A model generated the notes under the pieces. That model was not told the origin of the DNA and searched no databases. It was given only the letters and a program-made list of their open reading frames with translations. From assembly GCA_027451165.1 (NCBI GenBank), contig DAIDJX010000068.1, positions 1 through 13,437 on the forward strand: a DNA stretch of 13,437 nt, in the 5' to 3' direction. The translations under genes were made by a program, and so were the position numbers. Positions 8,386 to 13,437 of the stretch are shown here, in pieces. The DNA is from Prolixibacteraceae bacterium. GTDB lineage: Bacteria; Bacteroidota; Bacteroidia; Bacteroidales; Prolixibacteraceae. Numbering within the stretch: the first letter of the stretch is position 1; each line of letters starts with the position of its first letter.

Positions 8386-9989
8386 GAAAGTGGATCATCC
8401 TGTTGTTTTTAGGTTACCTGTTTCCGTCATGCCTACAGGACAAAACAGGTCAGGGGGTAATCACCTATGCCAATATTGAAAAGCATATTGTGGAATTGTC
8501 GTCCGACAAATACCTGGGCAGGATGCCGATGTCGGCCACGGAATCGGCAGTTACCGGCTATATAGCCGGTCAGATGAAGGAAATTGGCCTGGAACCGGCA
8601 GCAAATGACAGTTATTTTCAGGAAGTTCCGATTCTCAGCGTTTCATCGACGATTTCCCCGGTTTTACATTTTTCCACACCGGCAGGTGCTCTTGACTTGC
8701 CAAAGATGACGGGATATGTTTCTTTCACCCGGAAAATGGAAAAGGAACCAACGCTGACAGATTCTGAAGTAATTTTTGCAGGCTTCGGGATATTAGCTCC
8801 GGAATTCGGACGAAATGATTTTGAGGGTGTGGATGTCAAAGGGAAAACCATTATTGTATTTGTGAATGATCCGGGTTACGGGACTGAAGGCGACTATTTC
8901 AGGGGAAATACCATGACTTACTATGGCCGCTGGACCTACAAATTTGAGGAAGCAGCCCGGCAGGGAGCAAAAGCCTGCTTTATCATCCATGAAACCGGTC
9001 CGGCTGGTTATGGTTGGAATGTGGTAAGCAACAACGGGGAATCCACCAAACTCTACCTGGTACCGGAAAATGGATACAGCGACCGTTGCGATCTGGAAGG
9101 CTGGATTTCGCTGGAAAGCGCCCGCGAATTATTCAGTCGCTGCGGCTATGACCTGGACCAGCTGAAAGAAAAAGCCAAATCTCCCGGTTTCCGGTCTTTC
9201 CCCTTACCATTACAGGTATCGGGATGGATAAAGAACAGCTTTCAAACCGGGGTTTCACGGAATGTATGCGGACTGGTGAAGGGTAGTAAACGTCCTGAAG
9301 AGGTTGTTGTTTATACGGCACACTGGGACCATTTGGGCATAGGTACAGCAGTTAAGGGGGATTCTGTTTACAATGGAGCAACTGACAATGCTTCCGCTGT
9401 TTCCTGGATGCTGGAAATTGCCAGGGCATTTACTACGGGCGCAAAACCGGAACGCTCTGTCCTGTTCATCAGCCCGACTGGTGAAGAATCCGGATTACTG
9501 GGTGCTGAATATTATGTCAGTCATCCTCTCTTTGACCTGAAAAAAACCGTGGCCTGCATCAATACCGATGTGCTACTGTTTGCCGGGAAGTTTAACGATG
9601 TAACCCTGACCGGCGATGGGTATTCTGAACTGGATGAATGGGTGAAAGAAGCTGCACTGGCACAGGGCAGGTATATCACTTCTGATCCCGAACCAGGCAA
9701 TGGCATGTTTTTCCGCTCCGACCATTTCCCTTTTGTAAAGAGAGGCATTCCTTCCATTTTTGCTAAAGGCTATACCGATGCTGCTAAATTGGGACCCGAA
9801 AAAACACGCGAAATGATAAAACAGTACTGGAAAACGGTTTATCATTCGCCCCAGGATGAATATGTTCCGCAAAGAGACGATCTAAGTGGCCTGGTGGATG
9901 ACGCTGTGCTTATGTATTCGGTCGGAATGAAACTGGCCAATACAACGGCTTTCCCTGGCTGGAAAGAAGGGGCGGGGTGGAAACGTTAA
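8382..9989 (+). CDS. M28 family zinc aminopeptidase, lipoprotein with PA-type insert
   Basis: This 535-residue protein has a signal with lipobox LFPSC (Cys17), so it is probably anchored to an envelope membrane. The co-catalytic two-zinc site of M28 is complete: H314 and D316 region (AHWDH), bridging D335 in GATDNAS, catalytic base E368 and ligand E369 in TGEES, D396 in INTD, and H488 in VYHSPQDEY. Between the N-terminal part and the catalytic core, residues about 125-260 form an insert with IIVFVNDPGYG and EEAARQGAKACFIIH, typical of the protease-associated (PA) domain that sits over the active site in many M28 enzymes. The family removes N-terminal amino acids from peptides. Translation is probably coupled to the DUF6132 gene through the 4-bp overlap. 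It is the last gene of the rightward unit, facing the repeat structure at 9995-10156. Confidence 0.95.
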   Translation: MRKWIILLFLGYLFPSCLQDKTGQGVITYANIEKHIVELSSDKYLGRMPMSATESAVTGYIAGQMKEIGLEPAANDSYFQEVPILSVSSTISPVLHFSTPAGALDLPKMTGYVSFTRKMEKEPTLTDSEVIFAGFGILAPEFGRNDFEGVDVKGKTIIVFVNDPGYGTEGDYFRGNTMTYYGRWTYKFEEAARQGAKACFIIHETGPAGYGWNVVSNNGESTKLYLVPENGYSDRCDLEGWISLESARELFSRCGYDLDQLKEKAKSPGFRSFPLPLQVSGWIKNSFQTGVSRNVCGLVKGSKRPEEVVVYTAHWDHLGIGTAVKGDSVYNGATDNASAVSWMLEIARAFTTGAKPERSVLFISPTGEESGLLGAEYYVSHPLFDLKKTVACINTDVLLFAGKFNDVTLTGDGYSELDEWVKEAALAQGRYITSDPEPGNGMFFRSDHFPFVKRGIPSIFAKGYTDAAKLGPEKTREMIKQYWKTVYHSPQDEYVPQRDDLSGLVDDAVLMYSVGMKLANTTAFPGWKEGAGWKR

Positions 9990-9994
9990 CAAGT

Positions 9995-10080
9995 ATTTCG
10001 GATTTCGGATGTAAAATTTCGGATTGAAAGGCAGGAGAGCCCGCAGGCAAATCCGAAATCGGACATCCGAAATCCGAAAT
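9995..10080. terminator. Possible bidirectional hairpin between convergent genes
   Basis: Arms 9995-10025 and 10050-10080 pair over 28 of 31 positions, with a 3-nt internal loop and a 24-nt apical loop. The structure begins 5 bp after the stop of the M28 gene and lies 76 bp beyond the stop of the kinase-like gene on the opposite strand. It lacks a proper T tract on the plus side (TCAATTAAA follows), so it is not a textbook intrinsic terminator. A role in termination or mRNA 3' protection is inferred from position only. Confidence 0.45.
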
Positions 10081-10156
10081 TCAATTAAATCCGAAATCGT
10101 ACATCCGAAATCCGAAATACAATTAAATCCGAAATCGTACATCCGAAATCCGAAAT
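9995..10156. repeat. Intergenic repeat: one inverted and three direct 31-nt copies
   Basis: Three direct copies of a 31-nt unit lie at 10050-10080, 10088-10118 and 10126-10156, spaced exactly 38 bp apart with 7-nt spacers (TCAATTA and ACAATTA). Each unit contains three ATCCGAAAT-like motifs. The only difference among direct copies is one base (CGG versus CGT in the middle). An inverted copy at 9995-10025 matches the first direct copy at 28 of 31 positions, the three mismatches being consecutive. The inverted copy plus any direct copy can therefore form a long hairpin; with the first copy the loop is 24 nt (10026-10049). It sits between two convergent genes and could stop transcription or stabilise 3' ends. 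Short repeats built of this heptamer are familiar from intergenic DNA of environmental bacteria and give artefactual SDFGFR-type translations. Confidence 0.9.
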
Positions 10157-10896
10157 CAGAAATATCCAATCATATTATGTGCATGTTTTAGCATGCCTTT
10201 TTTATCCATCAGGAAAAGGACAAAATCGACAATGCATTCCGTATCAAACTCAGCCCTGTTGAAGGTTACATCAAAGATTTCCGGTTGATCACTGTGTTTG
10301 TCGAGGACTGCTTTCCGGTAAGCCAGGCGGTCTTTTTCTTCTTCGATGATAAACTTCCTGGCCTCCTCTTTTCCAAGATGGTTTTTCCCCATTATCGAAT
10401 TGATTTTGAATTCATCGGGGGCAACCAGTCTGATATGGATGGCGTTTTTGATACTTCCTGCAATTACATTTCCTGCTCTTCCTACAATTATACAATGCCC
10501 GTCTTCTGCAAAGCTCTTGATAACGTCGACAACCGTATGTCTCACCTTTTTTTCACTGATGCTTCTTTTTTCCCTGAAGGTGTATAAAATATCATCAAAG
10601 GCAGTCCGGTCAAACTGTTTGAAGATTTTTGCCACTTTATCCGGCTCAAGGTCAAGTTCTCTTGCGCTGATTTGAAAAATTTCCTTGCTCAGCACTTTCC
10701 AGTTTTCCTGGTGATGTAATTGTTGCAGTTTTTCTTTCAGGGCATTGGCCAACTCAAGACCTGAACATCCCACTTCCCTTGAAATGGTAATAACCGGTCC
10801 CGGTTCTTTGTCAGTACTTCCGGAGAGTTGTGACTGGACAACCCTTTTATTCAAGTAGCTAAGTAAAGAATTTGCCATAACATCTGGTTTTAACAT
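10156..10896 (-). CDS. Cytidylate kinase-like family protein (Cytidylate_kin_2 type)
   Basis: This 246-residue protein has, after a variable N-terminus of about 33 residues, VITISREVGCSG at residues 35-46. This is the modified nucleotide-binding loop of the Cytidylate_kin_2 family, which has no P-loop lysine in the place classical CMP kinase has GSGKS/T. Other family marks are IIVGRAGNVIAG (136-147), IHIRLVAPDEFKI (153-165) and the Arg-rich lid-like stretch EEEKDRLAYRK (185-195). The family is inferred to be phosphotransferase-like, but its substrate is not established; it is not the essential cytidylate kinase (Cmk). Two starts are possible, Met1 at 10896 and Met7 at 10878, neither with a good ribosome site. 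An AGGA lies about 19 nt before Met1. The stop codon overlaps the repeat array by one base. It is a single-gene unit divergent from the M24 gene, 144 bp away. It is probably cytoplasmic. Confidence 0.88.
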   Translation of the reverse strand: MLKPDVMANSLLSYLNKRVVQSQLSGSTDKEPGPVITISREVGCSGLELANALKEKLQQLHHQENWKVLSKEIFQISARELDLEPDKVAKIFKQFDRTAFDDILYTFREKRSISEKKVRHTVVDVIKSFAEDGHCIIVGRAGNVIAGSIKNAIHIRLVAPDEFKINSIMGKNHLGKEEARKFIIEEEKDRLAYRKAVLDKHSDQPEIFDVTFNRAEFDTECIVDFVLFLMDKKGMLKHAHNMIGYF

Positions 10897-10988
10897 TATG
10901 TATTACGTTTTTTATTCCTGATGGTTCTGTTTTTTTTGGATTGTTTAAACGGGTTAAAGCCCTTTCGTAAAAAAAACTTTCCCTGGTC

Positions 10989-11018
10989 TTGACTCCCGTA
11001 AACAAATGCTTATTTTAG
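10989..11018 (+). promoter_or_regulatory. Candidate promoter for the M24 aminopeptidase gene
   Basis: A TTG at 10989-10991 and TATTTTAG at 11011-11018 are separated by 19 nt, the preferred spacing of the Bacteroidota -33/-7 promoter. The -7 box differs from TAnnTTTG at one defined position (A for the third T). It ends 22 bp before the ATG at 11041. The match is respectable but in an A/T-rich region where near-matches are frequent. Confidence 0.45.
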
Positions 11019-11040
11019 GGCGAATTTTAATAGTAAGGCT

Positions 11041-12432
11041 ATGTTCAATAAAGAAACCTATATCAGGCGCAGGCAAATCCTGATGCAAAAAGTGCAAAAG
11101 GGATTGATTCTGCTTTTGGGCAATGAAGAATCGCCCATGAATTATCGTGACAATACCTATCATTACCGGCAGGACAGCAGTTTCCTCTATTTCTTTGGAA
11201 TCGATGCTCCCGGAAAAGCCGGGTTATTAGATCCTGAATCTGGTGAGGCCATCCTTTTTGGTGATGATGTGGATATTGAAGACATCATATGGATGGGGCC
11301 GCAGGATTCAATGACTGATATCGGAGCCCGGTCCGGGGTGGGGAAGACCTTCCCTTTTGCGAAATTGTATGATCAGGTATCTTTGGCAAATCAACAAGGA
11401 AGGAAAGTTCATTTTCTGCCCCCTTACAGGGCTGAGAACAAGCTTCTTTTGCAACGGTTAACAGGAATTGAAACTGGCAGGCAAAAAGAATATGCCTCTG
11501 TGGAACTTATAAAAGCCATCGTTTCCCTGCGATCGGTTAAGGAACCCGTTGAGATAGAAGAGATTGAAAAAGCCTGTGCAACCGGTTATGCGATGCATCT
11601 CTGCGCTATGGAAATGGCTCAACCCGGAATGCGTGAGCAGGAGATTGCCGGCAGAATGGAGGGAATCGCCATATCTGGCGGAGGATCTGTTTCTTTCCCT
11701 ATCATTCTTTCCCAGAAAGGGGATATCCTGCACAACCATAGCCATTCGATGATGCTGGAAAAAGGACGTTTACTGGTGGTAGATGCCGGCGCTGAGTCGT
11801 TGGAACATTATGCCTCTGATTTTACCCGTACCATTCCTGTAGGTGGTGAGTTTACCCCACAACAGCGCGATATTTACGATATCGTCCTGGCTGCCAATAA
11901 TACAGCTACCCAACTAATCAGGCCGGGAGTTACCTATCTTTCTGTTCATTTGGATGTTGCCAGGGTTATTGCCCGTGGTCTCAAAGATTTGGGCCTGATG
12001 AAAGGAGATGTGGAAGAAGCTGTTGCAGCTGGAGCCCATGCCCTCTTTTTCCCCCACGGATTGGGGCATATGATGGGCCTTGATGTGCACGATATGGAAG
12101 ATATTGGTCAGATTTATGTAGGCTATGACGAAGAAGTGATACCGGTTAACCAGTTTGGTACCGCTTATTTACGGCTGGGACGTCGTTTGGAGCCAGGTTT
12201 TGTTATCACCAACGAACCAGGAATTTACTTTATTTCAGCTTTGATCGACCAGTGGAAATCAGGCAAGATGCATGAACAATATATCTGCTATGAAAAACTG
12301 GATAAGTACCGTGGGTTCGGCGGAATCAGAATCGAAGATGACATTCTGGTAACAAAGGAAGGCGCCAGGATTCTGGGTCAGAGAGTACCGGCAACCGCAG
12401 AAGAAATCAGTAAATCTGTCAGGGGAGCGTAA
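11041..12432 (+). CDS. pepP: Xaa-Pro aminopeptidase (aminopeptidase P, M24B family)
   Basis: This 463-residue protein removes an N-terminal residue preceding proline. The N-terminal AMP_N domain covers about residues 4-140, with NYRDNTYHYRQDSSFLYFFG typical of aminopeptidase P. The C-terminal pita-bread fold carries the full dimetal site: D248 in VVDAG, D260 in SDFTRT, H343 in HGLGHMMGLDVHD, E392 in TNEPGIYF and E432 in IRIEDD. H350 within the LDVHD segment is the usual substrate-positioning histidine. There is no signal peptide, so it acts in the cytoplasm, finishing peptides that other peptidases cannot pass at proline. The length fits the bacterial family (about 430-470). It ends 46 bp before the end of the convergent ArsC-like gene; I see no clear terminator hairpin between them. 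The gene symbol is by family analogy. Confidence 0.93.
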   Translation: MFNKETYIRRRQILMQKVQKGLILLLGNEESPMNYRDNTYHYRQDSSFLYFFGIDAPGKAGLLDPESGEAILFGDDVDIEDIIWMGPQDSMTDIGARSGVGKTFPFAKLYDQVSLANQQGRKVHFLPPYRAENKLLLQRLTGIETGRQKEYASVELIKAIVSLRSVKEPVEIEEIEKACATGYAMHLCAMEMAQPGMREQEIAGRMEGIAISGGGSVSFPIILSQKGDILHNHSHSMMLEKGRLLVVDAGAESLEHYASDFTRTIPVGGEFTPQQRDIYDIVLAANNTATQLIRPGVTYLSVHLDVARVIARGLKDLGLMKGDVEEAVAAGAHALFFPHGLGHMMGLDVHDMEDIGQIYVGYDEEVIPVNQFGTAYLRLGRRLEPGFVITNEPGIYFISALIDQWKSGKMHEQYICYEKLDKYRGFGGIRIEDDILVTKEGARILGQRVPATAEEISKSVRGA

Positions 12433-12478
12433 GCTTTTCTTTCCGGAATTGATTTTCAGGTTTGCTTTTTCTCAACGA

Positions 12479-12910
12479 TCAGGCAGACCTTTCCTTTACC
12501 AGGATCCGGTGATAAAAATAACTCAGTTCTGTCTGGATTTCATCCCGGATCTCCCGGCAGGAGGCCTTTATGTCTTCCGGATCTTTATAGAGGACAAAGG
12601 GATTTTCAAAACCAAGGTGCATCTTTCTTTTGGCTTTTACCGCCGGCAATTTAAGATCTTCGGCAGTGCCGTCACCAACGGTAATCAGGAAATCGAATTC
12701 TATCCCGGCGTAACGGTCAAATTTTTCGGGTTTTTTCAGCGCGATGTGGATTCCGATCTCTGCCATTACTTCAATGGCAATCGGATCAATCTCTTCAACA
12801 GTATCCAGTCCGGCTGAATATATCTCAAGAGATTTATCCATATTCCGGAGCAGTGCTTCGGCAATCTGGCTGCGACAGGAATTACGGCGGCTCAGAAAAA
12901 GAATCTTCAT
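12479..12910 (-). CDS. ArsC/low-molecular-weight phosphatase-like protein lacking catalytic cysteine (probable pseudoenzyme)
   Basis: From the ATG at 12908-12910 the product has 143 residues. A longer start at 12952 would add 14 residues that do not fit the family, in which the first strand begins at about residue 2. The sequence aligns along its length with thioredoxin-coupled arsenate reductases: ILFLSRRNSCRSQIAEA (3-19), YSAGLDTVEEIDPIAIEVM (31-49), ITVGDGTAEDL, HLGFENP (98-104) and a C-terminal REIRDEI helix. Key positions are changed. The nucleophile Cys is Ser7 (codon AGC). The resolving-cysteine positions are Gly79 and Leu86. The general-acid Asp of the usual DP pair is Asn103. Asn10, Cys12, Arg13 and Ser14 of the anion-binding loop remain. 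Established family knowledge says this would abolish both phosphatase and arsenate-reductase chemistry, so an oxyanion or phosphoprotein-binding role is possible. No other arsenic gene is nearby. The frame is uninterrupted, so it is not simply decaying. Confidence 0.87.
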   Translation of the reverse strand: MKILFLSRRNSCRSQIAEALLRNMDKSLEIYSAGLDTVEEIDPIAIEVMAEIGIHIALKKPEKFDRYAGIEFDFLITVGDGTAEDLKLPAVKAKRKMHLGFENPFVLYKDPEDIKASCREIRDEIQTELSYFYHRILVKERSA

Positions 12911-12966
12911 AATCAGGTTTATTTTCAGGCTGAAAAGGTAATGAAAATGCAAAAGAGTATGAAAAA

Positions 12967-13092
12967 TTAACAGCCCTTTTTAAGATTTAACATATATCCA
13001 TTATGCTGTTTTACAACATGTTTTTGCACCGGAACATCCATTTTTACTGTTTTCACGCCTGAAATCAGTGAAAAGCGTCTTCGGATAGCCAT
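12967..13092 (-). CDS. Possible 41-residue small protein upstream of the ArsC-like gene
   Basis: An ATG at 13090-13092 opens 41 codons ending in TAA at 12967-12969. A strong AGGAGG lies 11 nt upstream of the ATG, unusual in a genome that rarely shows Shine-Dalgarno sequences. The peptide is basic; its middle (FSLISGVKTVKMDVPVQKHV) has the alternating pattern of the second half of a ferredoxin-like or heavy-metal-associated (HMA) domain, and it ends in KKGC. No CxxC metal site is present. The frame stays open for a few codons before the ATG (to a TAA), so it could also be the remnant 3' end of a longer gene. It lies 56 bp before the ArsC-like start on the same strand and might be co-transcribed. 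I do not recognise it with confidence. Confidence 0.35.
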   Translation of the reverse strand: MAIRRRFSLISGVKTVKMDVPVQKHVVKQHNGYMLNLKKGC

Positions 13093-13155
13093 TTTATACA
13101 GATCCTCCTCATGGGTGATGCTCAAAAAAATTACGATTTATCAGAAAACTTTCGG

Positions 13156-13163
13156 TATTTTTG
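13156..13163 (+). promoter_or_regulatory. Candidate -7 promoter element (TATTTTTG) for the right-edge gene
   Basis: TATTTTTG at 13156-13163 followed by CAC is a perfect match to the Bacteroidota -7 consensus TAnnTTTG. A good -33 TTG is not obvious; the nearest is TTA at 13131-13133, 22 nt upstream. The predicted start of transcription lies about 60 bp before the ATG at 13234. Confidence 0.6.
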
Positions 13164-13233
13164 CACAATTGTCTATTTTCGTGGCTCAATGACGAAGCTG
13201 GCTTTGTCCTACTAATGATTAAAAACTGTGTAC

Positions 13234-13437
13234 ATGGCATCTAAAGATCTGAAAAACTCAAAAGAGTTAGAATCACCAGAAGGTGATGTTTTGAAAACGA
13301 CCGAAAATTTACCCGAATCTGCAACTGCTGATCAAACTGAAGAGATGGAAATCCCATCCGGAGAAGTTATACCAGATGTAGTTACAGAAACTGTGGAAGA
13401 AGTAAAGGTTCATGAACCCGTTGAAGAAGTGGTGGCT
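13234..13437 (+). CDS. Unidentified acidic protein, N-terminal 68 residues (runs off right edge)
   Basis: An ATG at 13234 begins 68 codons open to the window edge. The visible peptide has no hydrophobic segment and is strongly acidic and low in complexity: MASKDLKNSKELESPEGD, then a stretch rich in Glu, Val, Thr and Pro such as TETVEEVKVHEPVEEVV. Such disordered acidic leaders precede DUF349-domain proteins in many Bacteroidales, and that is my best guess, but nothing of the folded domain is in view. Other Bacteroidota proteins with acidic tails (for example translation or ribosome-associated factors) would look similar here. A TATTTTTG promoter element lies about 70 bp upstream. Confidence 0.65.
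   Translation, partial: MASKDLKNSKELESPEGDVLKTTENLPESATADQTEEMEIPSGEVIPDVVTETVEEVKVHEPVEEVVA

Noticed and set aside
9990..10160. CRISPR array
   Set aside because: The 7-nt spacers are far too short and nearly identical, one copy is inverted, and no cas genes are near.
9882..10169. Minus-strand ORF of 95 residues rich in SDFGFR-like repeats
   Set aside because: It is a translation of the 31-nt repeat array and of the antisense of the M28 3' end. The periodicity comes from the DNA repeat, and 38 bp is not a multiple of three, so no real protein repeat is kept in frame.
12479..12910. Selenocysteine at the catalytic position of the ArsC-like protein
   Set aside because: The codon is AGC, not TGA, so the residue is plainly serine.
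12911..12952. Upstream start adding 14 residues to the ArsC-like protein
   Set aside because: Family members begin directly with the first beta strand leading to the anion loop. The extra residues do not resemble a signal or domain.

Overview
The window looks like a chromosomal segment from a member of the Bacteroidota, probably Bacteroidales or a neighbouring marine or environmental order. The grounds are two good matches to the Bacteroidota -7 element TAnnTTTG, few Shine-Dalgarno sequences, exported proteins of Bacteroidota type (DUF2891, DUF6132, lipoprotein peptidases), and moderate G+C. This assignment is an inference from style and gene families, not a phylogenetic result. I see no insertion sequence, phage gene, CRISPR array, tRNA or rRNA.

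Left part, minus strand. The 5' end of an unrecognised gene runs off the left edge (complement 1-120). Next comes a three-gene transcription unit reading right to left: two tandem M16 zinc peptidases of about 930 residues (complement 4087-6885, then complement 1273-4080, only 6 bp apart) and a membrane-anchored Cys-rich protein with a GGMHCC motif (complement 322-1236). A hairpin followed by a T tract at 257-294 terminates this unit. The first peptidase has an ordinary Sec signal and the second a lipobox, so the two paralogues probably work in different places in the envelope.

Middle, plus strand. A 119-bp divergent region (6886-7004) separates that unit from a rightward one: a DUF2891 periplasmic protein (7005-8084), a small two-helix DUF6132 membrane protein (8131-8385), and an M28 lipoprotein aminopeptidase (8382-9989) whose start overlaps the previous stop as ATGA.

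The convergent gap at 9990-10156 is filled by a structured repeat: one inverted and three direct 31-nt copies, the direct ones in exact 38-bp register. It can fold into a long hairpin and touches the stop codon of a cytidylate-kinase-like gene (complement 10156-10896).

Right part. A divergently placed M24B aminopeptidase P (11041-12432) converges on an ArsC/low-molecular-weight-phosphatase homologue (complement 12479-12910). That protein keeps the family fold signature, but the catalytic Cys is Ser, the general-acid Asp is Asn and both resolving Cys are absent, so it appears to be a pseudoenzyme. This is the most unusual thing in the window. Just upstream of it is a possible 41-residue small gene. 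The window closes with the acidic N-terminus of a gene that runs off the right edge, behind a clear TATTTTTG promoter element.

Overall theme: four metallopeptidases (two M16, one M28, one M24B) that could together degrade exported or imported peptides. They sit in at least three separate transcription units, so co-function is only a suggestion.
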